Below, piece after piece: positions 35,099 to 44,715 of a stretch of DNA of 64,000 bases. Under the pieces are notes generated by a model. It ran no database searches, was not told where the DNA came from, and worked only from the letters and a program-made list of their open reading frames with translations. Position 1 is the first letter of the stretch; each line of letters begins with the position of its first letter. The stretch is from Clostridia bacterium (GTDB taxonomy: Bacteria > Bacillota > Clostridia > Oscillospirales > SIG627). The stretch spans positions 51,709-115,708 of the forward strand of contig JAFSGN010000011.1 in assembly GCA_017440805.1 (NCBI GenBank), written 5' to 3'. The translations under genes were made by a program, and so were the position numbers.

Positions 35099-35659
35099 CT
35101 AATTGTGAATTACCGTAATAAATTCACTGTCAACTCCGTTTGCACGCTGCCCGTGGGGGATAATGGGGTCAAAATAAATACTGTCGCCCACATTGAGTAT
35201 AAACTCCTGCTTTCCCACAGTGACAATAATACTGCCTTTTACAACATAGTTGAATTCCTGACCTTTATGGGAAACCAGTGCAGAGGGGTTCTGGTCAGCA
35301 TTCAGTGTCACTATCATGGGGTCCATGACTCGTCCCACAAAATTGGTTGCAAGAGAGGCAAATTTGTATCCCGGATAACGCTCAATTTCATGACCGTGAC
35401 CTGCACGGACAACGGAGTATTCTGTCATTTTTGCATCGCTTCCGGTAAGAATTGTGGTGGAATCCACTCCCATTATCTCGGAAATACCGTAAATAATACT
35501 GATGGGTATATCCTGGTTGCCGTTTTCGTATGAGTTATACTGCTCAATGGATATTTTCAGTTTGTCGGCAACCTCTTTTGCGTCCAGGCCGATTATGTCG
35601 CGGAGTTCTTTTATTCTGGAGGCTATCTGTTTTACCTGTTCATTAATGTTGTTAGTCAT
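35099..35659 (-). CDS. XRE-family regulator with C-terminal cupin domain
   Basis: The 186-residue protein has a helix-turn-helix at about residues 10-65 (LDAKEVADKLKISIEQYNSY) and a cupin barrel at about 105-180 containing FNYVVKGSIIVTVG and DPIIPHGQRA. Such regulators usually sense a small ligand and control a neighbouring metabolic gene, here the acyl-CoA synthetase immediately downstream. The start overlaps mrnC by 8 bases and has AGGAG. Autoregulation is possible, but the promoter seems to lie upstream of proB. Confidence 0.9.
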   Translation of the reverse strand: MTNNINEQVKQIASRIKELRDIIGLDAKEVADKLKISIEQYNSYENGNQDIPISIIYGISEIMGVDSTTILTGSDAKMTEYSVVRAGHGHEIERYPGYKFASLATNFVGRVMDPMIVTLNADQNPSALVSHKGQEFNYVVKGSIIVTVGKQEFILNVGDSIYFDPIIPHGQRANGVDSEFITVIHN

Positions 35660-36053
35660 TGTCTTTCTCCTTTTTTATATCGAAAATCAGATTAAAAAGT
35701 TCTTTGTTTCTCAGGTCGTTTCCCATAAGATGATTATATCCGAAAACTGCCTCAAGTCCTGTTGCTTTGCGGTACTCGTAAACCGTTACGCTTCGGGGAC
35801 CCGAATTACCCTTTGCATTTTTCGCACGGCGGAAAATGTCCTGTTCCGCTTCGGTAAGATATTCGGAGAGTTTGTCACAGACCCGGCACTGGTTTTTTGC
35901 AGTTACAAAATCAAGAGCCATTCTGTTGAGTTCTCCCGTTTTTGAATTACCGCTTGATGCCAGTTTTTCCCGTACAAGCACCTCAAAGACCGCATCTCCC
36001 ACATAGGCAAGTACCAGCGGGTGAATGTTTGCGGGAGAAATATCAGTGTTCAA
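35652..36053 (-). CDS. mrnC: Mini-ribonuclease III
   Basis: The 133-residue protein is an RNase III catalytic domain without the double-stranded RNA binding domain (LAYVGDAVFE near the N terminus with the acidic residues). MrnC matures 23S rRNA ends in Gram-positive bacteria. I place the start at TTG 36053, 9 bases after GGAGG (36063-36067), giving a protein close to the usual 130-145 residues. A longer frame from 36146 would read through most of the end of proB. It overlaps proB by 11 bases. Confidence 0.9.
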   Translation of the reverse strand: MNTDISPANIHPLVLAYVGDAVFEVLVREKLASSGNSKTGELNRMALDFVTAKNQCRVCDKLSEYLTEAEQDIFRRAKNAKGNSGPRSVTVYEYRKATGLEAVFGYNHLMGNDLRNKELFNLIFDIKKEKDND

Positions 36054-36879
36054 TTTCAACTTCCTCCACAGAAATATTGTCGTTGGTGAAGAGCGTTCCC
36101 CTGAAAATACCGTTTGATATGTTATAAAGAATACGGGGGTCCACACCGTTTGCTATTATCATGGGAATATCTGCTCCGGAGGCAATCCCTGCGGCTTTGA
36201 GTTTTGCAATCATACCGCCTGTACCTCTTTGTGTGCCTGCCTCACTTGCGGCAGAGGAAACCTGTTCGTTTATGTGGGTTACAAGGGGGATAAGTTCCGC
36301 ACCGGCATTTTTTCTCGGGTCAGATGTGAAAAACCCGTCAACATCCGAAAGGTTTATTATAAGGTCGGCTTTTGTAATGGTTGCAACATATGCCGAAAGT
36401 GTATCGTTACCGCCGAACTCTATCTCTACCGAGGAAACTGTATCGTTTTCATTTACAATGGGTATACAGTTCATGTCCAGAAGTACATTGAATGTGTTGG
36501 AACAGTTCTGGCGTCTTTCGGGATTGTCAAGAGCATCTTTTGTCAGAAGCACCTGTGCTATTTTGTGACCGTACTGGGAAAACAGACGGTCGTACATATT
36601 CATAAGTTCGCACTGTCCCACTGCTGCCGAAGCCTGTTTTTCGGAGGTCAGGGTGGGGCGGGAGGTAAATCCGATTTTTGTAAATCCCGCACTTACCGCA
36701 CCTGAACTTACAAGAATAATTTTCTTACCGCTGTTCTGCAGGTCGGAAAGAACATTTACAAGGATTTCCATTTTTCTCAGGTTTACCATTCCTGTTTCGT
36801 GAGTCAGGGTGGAAGTGCCTACCTTGACGACAATTTTCTTGAATTTTTCAAAATCTGTATTATACTTAAAGCCCAACAT
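36043..36879 (-). CDS. proB: Glutamate 5-kinase (short form without PUA domain)
   Basis: The 278-residue protein is an amino-acid-kinase fold with VVKVGTSTL at the N terminus, VSSGAVSAGF and the GGMIAKLKAA motif. It phosphorylates glutamate in proline synthesis. The C-terminal PUA domain of the long form (about 365 residues) is absent, as in some Firmicutes. proA is not next to it: the downstream genes are mrnC, a regulator, an acyl-CoA synthetase and nadE. The start has AAGGAG upstream and is divergent from the U32 peptidase gene. Confidence 0.92.
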   Translation of the reverse strand: MLGFKYNTDFEKFKKIVVKVGTSTLTHETGMVNLRKMEILVNVLSDLQNSGKKIILVSSGAVSAGFTKIGFTSRPTLTSEKQASAAVGQCELMNMYDRLFSQYGHKIAQVLLTKDALDNPERRQNCSNTFNVLLDMNCIPIVNENDTVSSVEIEFGGNDTLSAYVATITKADLIINLSDVDGFFTSDPRKNAGAELIPLVTHINEQVSSAASEAGTQRGTGGMIAKLKAAGIASGADIPMIIANGVDPRILYNISNGIFRGTLFTNDNISVEEVEIEH

Positions 36880-36965
36880 GGCAAAACTCCTTCCGAATTG
36901 AATCGGTTATGTAAATTTTACAAAATAGTTTACAAAAAAGTATTCCAAAAATTAATAAAATATAT

Positions 36966-36971
36966 TATAAT
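36966..36971 (+). promoter_or_regulatory. Possible -10 box for the U32 peptidase operon
   Basis: A perfect TATAAT lies in a very AT-rich 149-base divergent gap. No good -35 hexamer is visible at 17 bases. Confidence 0.4.
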
Positions 36972-37028
36972 ACATATATAAGATTTTTTCAATACCAAAA
37001 ATATTAATTTTACACATATTTTATCATT

Positions 37029-38900
37029 ATGCAGAAGAATTTGAAAAAAACAGAACTGTTGGCACCCGCGGGAAGTATAGAGGCTTTTCGCAGTGCGGTT
37101 GCCGCAGGTGCCGATGCAGTGTATATGGGCGGAGGAGAGTTTAATGCACGGATAAATGCAAAAAACCTTACCGACAGAGAACTTGAAAGTGCCATATACC
37201 ATGCACACCTTAACGGAGTTAAGGTCTACATAACACTGAATACACTTGTCAGGGACACCGAGATGACTAAAGCGGCAGAATTTGCCCACCGTTTTACGAA
37301 TATCGGTGCTGACGCATTTATTGTTCAGGATTTCGGACTGGCAAAATATCTCAGGGAAGTTATTCCCGATATACAACTTCACGCATCCACACAAATGGCA
37401 TGTCATAATGCAGAGGCGGCGGTGTTTCTTGCAAAACACGGCTTTTCCAGAATGGTTGTCTGCCGTGAGGTCAGTCGGGAAGACCTGAAAATACTGTGCA
37501 AAAAATCACCTGTAGAAATTGAGATGTTTGTCCACGGCGCAATATGTATGTCACAGTCCGGGCAGTGTCTTATGTCTTCTTTTATCGGGGGCAGAAGCGG
37601 AAACAGAGGTGAATGTGCCCAGCCCTGCCGTATGGAATACAAGGGCGACGGATATGCTCTGAGTATGTACGATATGTGTCTTGCACAGCATATTCCTGAA
37701 ATAATCTCTCTTGGGGTAAGTTCGCTTAAAATAGAAGGGCGTATGAAAAGCCCCGAATATGTGTACGGAGTTACCTCGGTTTACCGTAAACTTATTGACT
37801 GTAACCGACCGCCAGAAAAAAAGGAGATTGATTTTCTTTCATCTCTTTTCTCCCGCGGGGGAAGATTTACCGATGCGTATTATGTCGGAAATAAAAATTC
37901 CTGTTCTGCGGAAGATTTAAAATGCTGGGGAGCAAGGCGTACAGAACAGAATAAAAAAGAAACCGAACTTACCGAGAGCAAAATCAAAAGGGAACTTTCC
38001 CTGATTTCTCCTCTTTCAGTCCCGCCTCAAAAGGAAATTCCCCAATTTATCCCTTCCCGCCAACCCAAGACAGCAATGTCTATGAAAAAGCAGAAAAAAG
38101 CACAGAAAATGGGAATACGGATTTGTTTTGCTCACGGCTCTCGTTTTTCCGACAAACTGTGTGAGAATATTCTTTCGGAAAATTATGAGGATAAATACCT
38201 TGAGGGTATATATTTTCCGCTTGTTTCGGCACCCGACATGAAGGATGAGCGGTACGGAATAATAACTCCTGCCGAAGCGAGAGACACAAAACAGTCTGAT
38301 TTTTGCAGACAACTTGAAACAGCATCCCAAAAAGGATATAAAAACTGCCTTGTAACCAATATTTCTCATATAAATTCCGTGAAAAGCAAGGGGTTCAGAC
38401 TTCACGCTGCTCCCGAAATGAACATATATAATTCAGAAAGCGTAAAGGCGTGGCGTGAGGAGGATTTTTCGTCTGTTACCTTGTCTTACGAGAACAATCC
38501 GGCACAGATACGGGATACCGATAAATATAAAATTCCCTGCGGAGTGACGGTGTACGGAAGAGTACCTTTGATGGTACTTGAGTCCTGTCTTGTTTCTTCA
38601 ACAGGAAAAAACCGCCGCAGTTGCAGTCAATGCCGGGCGGGATGTACCGCAAAAGGAAGGCTTACCGACAGGACAGAGCGCGTTTTTCCGCTGTTTTGTG
38701 ACGGACAGGGAAAAAATATACTTTTCAATTCGGTGCCTTTGTGTGCTACCGATAAAATACAACTATTTTATTCCGGGGGAGTAAGTTTTGCAACTCTGTA
38801 TTTCACAGACGAAAAGCCCGAAGAAATAATGAAAATAATTAAACAGGCAATAAAAGAAAAAAACAATATCAAAGATTATACGAGAGGATATTTGAAATGA
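37029..38900 (+). CDS. U32 family peptidase
   Basis: The 623-residue protein has the U32 start ELLAPAGSIEAFRSAVAAG with GADAVYMGG, and the family cysteine region GECAQPCRMEY, followed by a long C-terminal part. Members act as collagenase-like proteases or, as with RlhA and TrhP, in RNA hydroxylation; the latter is plausible here given the translation-linked neighbours. Four cysteines near residues 540-550 (RRSCSQCRAGC) may bind a metal or iron-sulfur cluster. The stop overlaps the dut start (ATGA). Confidence 0.88.
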   Translation: MQKNLKKTELLAPAGSIEAFRSAVAAGADAVYMGGGEFNARINAKNLTDRELESAIYHAHLNGVKVYITLNTLVRDTEMTKAAEFAHRFTNIGADAFIVQDFGLAKYLREVIPDIQLHASTQMACHNAEAAVFLAKHGFSRMVVCREVSREDLKILCKKSPVEIEMFVHGAICMSQSGQCLMSSFIGGRSGNRGECAQPCRMEYKGDGYALSMYDMCLAQHIPEIISLGVSSLKIEGRMKSPEYVYGVTSVYRKLIDCNRPPEKKEIDFLSSLFSRGGRFTDAYYVGNKNSCSAEDLKCWGARRTEQNKKETELTESKIKRELSLISPLSVPPQKEIPQFIPSRQPKTAMSMKKQKKAQKMGIRICFAHGSRFSDKLCENILSENYEDKYLEGIYFPLVSAPDMKDERYGIITPAEARDTKQSDFCRQLETASQKGYKNCLVTNISHINSVKSKGFRLHAAPEMNIYNSESVKAWREEDFSSVTLSYENNPAQIRDTDKYKIPCGVTVYGRVPLMVLESCLVSSTGKNRRSCSQCRAGCTAKGRLTDRTERVFPLFCDGQGKNILFNSVPLCATDKIQLFYSGGVSFATLYFTDEKPEEIMKIIKQAIKEKNNIKDYTRGYLK

Positions 38901-39346
38901 TAAATACACAAATTAAAATCAAGAAATTATCTCCTGATGCACAGATTCCCCGTTATATGACGAGCGGAGCCGCGGCAATGGATGTATATTCTTTTATTGA
39001 GGAGCAGATAACAATAAACCCCGGTGAGAGAAAACTTATATCAACAGGTTTTGCCGTACAGACACAGCCGGGATTTGCCGCAATTCTCTGCGCCAGAAGC
39101 GGACTTGCATCAAAAAACGGAATTTCACTTGCCAATGGGATAGGGGTTATTGACAGCGACTATACAGGCGAAGTAAAAGTTGCACTCATAAATAATTCCG
39201 ATACTCCTTTTGTGGTGGAAAACGGCATGAGAATAGCACAGATGATGATAATTCCCGTAGCATCGGCAGAAATTGTGGAAGTTCAGGAACTTTGTAAAAC
39301 CGACAGAGGCGACGGCGGATTCGGTTCTACGGGTGTTAATTTATAA
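38897..39346 (+). CDS. dut: dUTP diphosphatase
   Basis: The 149-residue trimeric-type dUTPase has all five motifs, including AAAMDVYS, ARSGLASKNG, GVIDSDYTGE, GMRIAQMMI and the P-loop-like GDGGFGSTG. It hydrolyses dUTP to dUMP, keeping uracil out of DNA and feeding dTMP synthesis. It overlaps the U32 gene by 4 bases and precedes pth. Confidence 0.96.
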   Translation: MINTQIKIKKLSPDAQIPRYMTSGAAAMDVYSFIEEQITINPGERKLISTGFAVQTQPGFAAILCARSGLASKNGISLANGIGVIDSDYTGEVKVALINNSDTPFVVENGMRIAQMMIIPVASAEIVEVQELCKTDRGDGGFGSTGVNL

Positions 39347-39374
39347 TAAAAAAATTAAAGTTTAAGGACATACT

Positions 39375-40001
39375 ATGAGCAATATTTTTGACTTATTCAA
39401 AAAGATAGAACAGCCTTCTGCTCCTCCCACACCGATTGAATACATTGTGGCAGGACTTGGAAATACAGGCATGAAATACTCATCTACCCGTCATAATATC
39501 GGTTTTATGACGCTGGACTATATCGCACAAAAAAATAATTTTAAAATCAATTCATTTAAGTTCAAAGCCCTTACGGCGGATGTTATATTCGGCGGGAAAC
39601 GAGTGCTTTTTATGAAACCCGAGACTTTTATGAATAATTCGGGCGAGGCAGTGGTTCAGGCGGCGGATTTTTACAAAATTCCACCTGAAAAAATCATTAT
39701 AATATATGACGATATATCTCTTTCACCCGGAGTTATGCGTATAAGACGCAAAGGCTCCGACGGTGGACATAACGGCATAAAATCAATAATATACCATCTG
39801 GAGTCAGACACTTTTCCGCGTATAAAAATGGGGGTGGGTGCAAAGCCTCATCCCGATTACGACCTTGCGGACTGGGTGCTTTCGGAATTTTCAAAGGAAG
39901 ACGCACAGGCAATATACCCTCGTTTTGAAGATGCCATGAATGCTTTGAGCATGATGCTTGACGGTAATATTGACGGCGCAATGGGTAAATATAACGGATG
40001 A
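39375..40001 (+). CDS. pth: Peptidyl-tRNA hydrolase
   Basis: The 208-residue enzyme has the catalytic motif TRHNIGF, MKPETFMNNSG, the DDISLSPG segment and GHNGIKSI. It recycles peptidyl-tRNAs that fall from the ribosome. About 20 residues precede the usual start of the fold, making it slightly longer than typical (about 185-195). The start has AAGGA. Its stop overlaps the mfd start codon (ATGA), the classic pth-mfd pairing of Firmicutes. Confidence 0.96.
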   Translation: MSNIFDLFKKIEQPSAPPTPIEYIVAGLGNTGMKYSSTRHNIGFMTLDYIAQKNNFKINSFKFKALTADVIFGGKRVLFMKPETFMNNSGEAVVQAADFYKIPPEKIIIIYDDISLSPGVMRIRRKGSDGGHNGIKSIIYHLESDTFPRIKMGVGAKPHPDYDLADWVLSEFSKEDAQAIYPRFEDAMNALSMMLDGNIDGAMGKYNG

Positions 40002-43000
40002 AATTTATAACAGATGCTTTTCACAGAGAAAAGGAATATATTTCTCTTGTTGAAACTCTCAAAAAGGAAGAAAATCCGCTTTTGGTAACAGGTCTTTGCG
40101 ACGGTGCCAAAAGTGCTTTTTGCGGTACGCTTATTTCGGATATGGGCAAAAAAACAGTCATTTTTGTTCCTGACGAAAGAGATGCAATGATGCTTTATGA
40201 TGAACTGGAAGCATATAATTTACGCACACTTGTCTTTCCCGCAAGAGATTTTGCACTTGCCTCGTATGAGGTTTCGTCACACGATTTTGAATATAAGCGT
40301 CTTTTTTCCCTTTATGATGTAGCAAAAGGAAATTATGACATACTGATTACTACCACCGAGGCAGCCTGTCAGAGAACAGTGCCTAAAGAGGTACTTCTTG
40401 AGAACAGTATAAACCTGGAACTCGACCTTGAGTTTTCTATGACGGAACTTTGCTTAAAGATTACCGAAATGGGTTATAAAAGATGTGAACTTGTAGAGGG
40501 CGAAGGACAGTTTTCTCAACGGGGCGGGATACTTGATATATTTGTACCCGGAAGCCCAAATCCTGTCAGAATTGAGTTTTTCGGCGACCAGATAGACCGT
40601 ATTTGCCGATTTGATATTCTGACACAGCGAGGTGTGGAGGACCTTGAAAAAGTCACTGTTCTGCCTGCGGGTGAGATAGTAATTACTCCCCCGGCAAGAG
40701 AGAGAATACTGGAATATTTAAAAAAGGCGCAAAACCGCAAAGGAGCAGATATTCAGGCAATCTCCGAAGAAATTGATAAAGTGGAAAACGGCTTTAATTT
40801 TGCACACGATTTCTACATTGACCTTATATATGAACATAAGGCTGCAATGCTTGACTACCTTGAAAATCCTCTTTGTATACTGATTTCCGGCGATGTGCAA
40901 AAGGAACGGCTTAATTCCGCCGTGAATTTCCTGAATCAGACAGTGTCGGAAATAATTGCGGACGGAAAGGGTTTCAGTGTACCCAAAGATTTTGAACTTC
41001 TTTATTCGTACCAACTTTTCTGTGATTATATAAAAGGCGAAAAGACAGTCATTGTAGATAATTTTTCCCACTCTGTAAATGAGTTCAGGCTGGGGGGGCT
41101 GTTTTCATTTTCCACAAAGCCGGTTTCGGCTCTTGGCGAAAATATTGATATACTTACCGATGATTTGTCGGCTTATATGGAGTCGGGATACCGTATTGTC
41201 ATAAATTGTGAAAATTCGGCAGAAGCGTCAAGTATAACAGAACTTCTTTCCGACAGAAATATAAATGCAGTCACACTTTCTCCCCATGATGATATACCTG
41301 TTGCCCGCCCTGCCGTTACCGTTGCAATGTGGGGCGGCGAGAAAAAAGTCAGCATCCAGCGGGGATTTGAACTTAATGTTTCAAAATTCGTGTTCATAAC
41401 AAACAGTTCGTCTTTTTATGTTAAATCACATGAAAGACGCAAAGGTGCTGCAAAAAAGAGCGCCAAAGAAAAGATACTTTCCTATGCCGACCTTACTGTA
41501 GGTGACTATGTGGTTCATGTAAATCACGGAATAGGTGTTTATGACGGTATAGAAACGCTGGAAATTGACGGTGTAACAAAGGATTTTATAAAACTGCATT
41601 ATGCAGGTACGGATATTTTATATGTTCCGTGCAATAACCTGGACACAATCTCAAAATACATTGGTTCAAAAAGCGAAGGAGACGGTGTTAAACTTACAAA
41701 ACTGGGCGGTACGGAATGGCATAAGACCAAATCCCGCGTAAAAAAAGGTGCACAGGAAATAGCAAAGCAACTTATTGCACTGTACTCTCAGCGGCGTAAT
41801 TCCGCAGGATATGCATTTTCTCCCGATACCCAGTGGCAGAGGGAGTTTGAAGATGCTTTTGAATACCGGGAAACAGACGCACAACTCCGTGCCTCCGAGG
41901 AAATAAAAAAAGATATGGAAAGTGCTGTTCCTATGGACAGACTTCTTTGCGGAGATGTGGGATTCGGCAAAACCGAAGTCGCAATGCGCGGTATTTTCAA
42001 ATGCGTAATGGACGGAAAACAGGCGGCAATTCTTGTGCCTACCACAATTCTTGCATGGCAGCATTATAAAACACTTCTGACCCGTTTCAGAGGTTTCCCT
42101 GTAAAAATTGATATGCTTTCCCGTTTCAGAACCAAAAAGCAACAGGACACAACTCTTTCCAATCTGAAAAAAGGTCTTGTTGATATAGTGGTGGGAACAC
42201 ACCGTCTGATACAAAAGGATGTGGAGTTTTTCGACCTTGGCTTTCTGGTGGTTGATGAGGAACAGAGATTCGGTGTTACCCACAAGGAAAGACTCAAGGA
42301 AATCTCAAAAAATGTTGATGTTCTTACTCTTTCCGCAACACCTATCCCGCGAACACTCAATATGGCACTCAGCGGGATAAGGGATATGTCGCTTCTGGAG
42401 GAAGCGCCGGGAGACCGTTTCCCCGTGCAGACCTATGTAATGGAACACGATATATCAATACTGGTTGAGGCGATACGCCGTGAGATACGCAGAAGCGGTC
42501 AGGTGTTCTATCTTCTTAATGATATTGACCGTCTTGAGTCCAGGGCGGCAGAAATCAAAAAAAGACTTCCCGATGTGACAATAGCCACTGCACACGGCAA
42601 GATGAACAGAGAAGAACTGTCGGAAATATGGCGTCAGATGATTGACGGTGAAATTGATGTTCTCATTTGCACTACAATCATAGAAACAGGTGTTGATGTC
42701 CCCAATGCCAATACGCTTGTAATAGAAAATGCCGACAAAATGGGACTTTCGCAACTTCATCAGATACGGGGACGGATAGGACGGAGCAATCGTAAAGCCT
42801 ATGCCTATCTGACCTACAGAAAAGGCAGAGAACTCACCGAAATTGCCGCAAAGCGTCTTACTGCAATACGGGCGTATACCGAGTTTGGCTCCGGATTTAA
42901 AATTGCCATGCGCGATTTGGAAATAAGGGGCGCGGGAAATCTTCTGGGTGCTGAACAACACGGTCATATGGATATTGTGGGATATGAGATGTATATAAAA

Positions 43001-43552
43001 CTGCTCAACGAGGCTGTAAGCGAACTTAAAGGCGAAACAATTGAAAAGAAAAAGGAAGATACGACGGTTGACCTTGCAATAGATGCTTTTATCCCCAAGG
43101 ACTACATTGACTCTCCCGAAATACGCATTGATATTTATAAAAAAATATCGGTGCTTGAAAACGAAGAAGACTCAATGGACCTTATTGACGAACTTATAGA
43201 CAGATTCGGGGATATGCCCAGGGAAGTCGGAAATCTTATAGCGGTTTCACTTGTCCGTAAAACCGCGTCTTTGTGCGGTATCAATAAAATTGTTCAGTCG
43301 GACAGGCTTATTCATATGTACCTTGAGGACTTTGAACTTCAGCCTTTAGGAAATTTAATTGAGAAATATCCTCTGAGACTTTCTCTTTCTCTCAAAGGCA
43401 AACCGTTCTTACTTTATAAGATGCCTCCAGAATCCCTTAACCTGTCTTCAAGAAAGCCAAAGGATGACGGCCGTAAGAAACTTGCAGAGTTTGAAAATAT
43501 ACTTAAGGACTACCTTGAAATAATAAATGAATTTAAAAATAACAACAAATAA
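39998..43552 (+). CDS. mfd: Transcription-repair coupling factor Mfd
   Basis: The 1184-residue protein has the full Mfd plan. It has a UvrB-like N-terminal region (with GQFSQRGGILDIF), a CarD-type RNA polymerase interaction domain (DYVVHVNHGIGVYDG), a RecG-like helicase with Walker A CGDVGFGKTE and DEEQ box, the TRG region (RIGRSNRKAY) and a C-terminal regulatory domain. It removes stalled RNA polymerase and recruits UvrA. It is coupled to pth by a 4-base overlap. A foldase lipoprotein gene follows 17 bases later. Confidence 0.98.
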   Translation: MKFITDAFHREKEYISLVETLKKEENPLLVTGLCDGAKSAFCGTLISDMGKKTVIFVPDERDAMMLYDELEAYNLRTLVFPARDFALASYEVSSHDFEYKRLFSLYDVAKGNYDILITTTEAACQRTVPKEVLLENSINLELDLEFSMTELCLKITEMGYKRCELVEGEGQFSQRGGILDIFVPGSPNPVRIEFFGDQIDRICRFDILTQRGVEDLEKVTVLPAGEIVITPPARERILEYLKKAQNRKGADIQAISEEIDKVENGFNFAHDFYIDLIYEHKAAMLDYLENPLCILISGDVQKERLNSAVNFLNQTVSEIIADGKGFSVPKDFELLYSYQLFCDYIKGEKTVIVDNFSHSVNEFRLGGLFSFSTKPVSALGENIDILTDDLSAYMESGYRIVINCENSAEASSITELLSDRNINAVTLSPHDDIPVARPAVTVAMWGGEKKVSIQRGFELNVSKFVFITNSSSFYVKSHERRKGAAKKSAKEKILSYADLTVGDYVVHVNHGIGVYDGIETLEIDGVTKDFIKLHYAGTDILYVPCNNLDTISKYIGSKSEGDGVKLTKLGGTEWHKTKSRVKKGAQEIAKQLIALYSQRRNSAGYAFSPDTQWQREFEDAFEYRETDAQLRASEEIKKDMESAVPMDRLLCGDVGFGKTEVAMRGIFKCVMDGKQAAILVPTTILAWQHYKTLLTRFRGFPVKIDMLSRFRTKKQQDTTLSNLKKGLVDIVVGTHRLIQKDVEFFDLGFLVVDEEQRFGVTHKERLKEISKNVDVLTLSATPIPRTLNMALSGIRDMSLLEEAPGDRFPVQTYVMEHDISILVEAIRREIRRSGQVFYLLNDIDRLESRAAEIKKRLPDVTIATAHGKMNREELSEIWRQMIDGEIDVLICTTIIETGVDVPNANTLVIENADKMGLSQLHQIRGRIGRSNRKAYAYLTYRKGRELTEIAAKRLTAIRAYTEFGSGFKIAMRDLEIRGAGNLLGAEQHGHMDIVGYEMYIKLLNEAVSELKGETIEKKKEDTTVDLAIDAFIPKDYIDSPEIRIDIYKKISVLENEEDSMDLIDELIDRFGDMPREVGNLIAVSLVRKTASLCGINKIVQSDRLIHMYLEDFELQPLGNLIEKYPLRLSLSLKGKPFLLYKMPPESLNLSSRKPKDDGRKKLAEFENILKDYLEIINEFKNNNK

Positions 43553-43569
43553 AAGAAGGGAATTTCAAA

Positions 43570-44697
43570 ATGAAAAGAATTGTTTCTGTTGCACTTTGCA
43601 TTGTTTTACTTATAAGCCTGAGTTCCTGCTCCGACGGTAATACGGGACAGCCTGTTTTAAGTTACGGTGAGCAAAGTCTCAGTGCAAATATTTTTACTTT
43701 TCTTCTTTCCCAGACAAAAACAATGTCTCTTATGTCAATAGGACAGATGAGTGACAGCGTTGAATTTTGGGATACTCCGTCAGGTATGGTTATGGCGGAA
43801 TATATAATGAACGACACCATATCCACTGCCATGTCACTTGCTTATTACGCGGATTGTGCCGTAAAATCGGGGTTTGTGATAGAAAAGGAAGACGAAAAAC
43901 TCATAAAGTCTGCCGTTGATACCATGATGGAAGGATATGGCATGACAAAACAAGAGTTCAATGTTTATATGTCACAGTTCGGAATGGACTATAATTCACT
44001 TGCCGACTATTATCGTCTGCAGACACTTGCCACTTACGGCAAAACGCTTGTTTTAGGGGAAGGCGGTACTTATCCCATAACCGACGACGACTGCCTTGAA
44101 TACTATAAAGAAAACTATGTAACTCTCCGTCATATTAATCTCAATAATATCAATAAGGTGGAGGCTAACGGAAAGACAATTCCTCTTACCGAGCAGGAAA
44201 AGGCACAGGTGAATGCACAGGCGGATGATATTCAGAAGGCGCTTGAAGAGGGACATGATATTACTGAGTTTGCATCACTAAGTACTGATAAAACCATTCA
44301 ACTTTACCCGGCCGGAGTCACAATACCCGTAACCGATGTGCTTTATGAACTTGCAAGTGCATGGGGAGAAAGTAAAAATCAGGAGTTTAATGCTTTTGAA
44401 CTGTACTGGTATCTTTTAAACAGTGTGGAAGGTTTTGCGGAATTTATTCTGGGTGCAGAGCAAAATCAGATAAAAAGACTTGATACGACCAGCGGAATAT
44501 TCTTCCTTGAAAAACTCCCTCTTGATATGGAAATGTATGAGGTATTTAAAGGTGTTATTTATAACGGCGGTGCAGTTGAACCTGAAAAAACAAAAGCACT
44601 TATGAAGGAACTTGAACCGGAATTTGTAATTGACACTCTTGTGCTTAATTCCTTCACGGTAAAGGGTGCTGCGGTAATGCCAATATCTGCAAACTGA
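43570..44697 (+). CDS. SurA/PrsA-like lipoprotein with degenerate parvulin region (paralogue 1)
   Basis: The 375-residue protein has a lipoprotein signal (LSSC, candidate lipid-carrying cysteine at 20). The mature part resembles SurA/PrsA foldases, with a helical N-terminal segment containing IFTFLLSQTKTMS and a region beginning LRHINL that aligns with the start of a parvulin domain but lacks the rest of a clear prolyl isomerase core. It is similar to the next gene and to the middle of the S-layer protein at 46065. It sits where clostridial genomes often carry a peptidyl-prolyl isomerase after mfd. It probably acts as an extracellular chaperone. Confidence 0.7.
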   Translation: MKRIVSVALCIVLLISLSSCSDGNTGQPVLSYGEQSLSANIFTFLLSQTKTMSLMSIGQMSDSVEFWDTPSGMVMAEYIMNDTISTAMSLAYYADCAVKSGFVIEKEDEKLIKSAVDTMMEGYGMTKQEFNVYMSQFGMDYNSLADYYRLQTLATYGKTLVLGEGGTYPITDDDCLEYYKENYVTLRHINLNNINKVEANGKTIPLTEQEKAQVNAQADDIQKALEEGHDITEFASLSTDKTIQLYPAGVTIPVTDVLYELASAWGESKNQEFNAFELYWYLLNSVEGFAEFILGAEQNQIKRLDTTSGIFFLEKLPLDMEMYEVFKGVIYNGGAVEPEKTKALMKELEPEFVIDTLVLNSFTVKGAAVMPISAN

Positions 44698-44715
44698 CAC
44701 AGAGAGGAAAACATA

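Noticed and set aside
36054..36146. Longer N terminus for MrnC
   Set aside because: It would overlap proB by over 100 bases and add residues unlike MrnC; TTG 36053 has a well-placed GGAGG.
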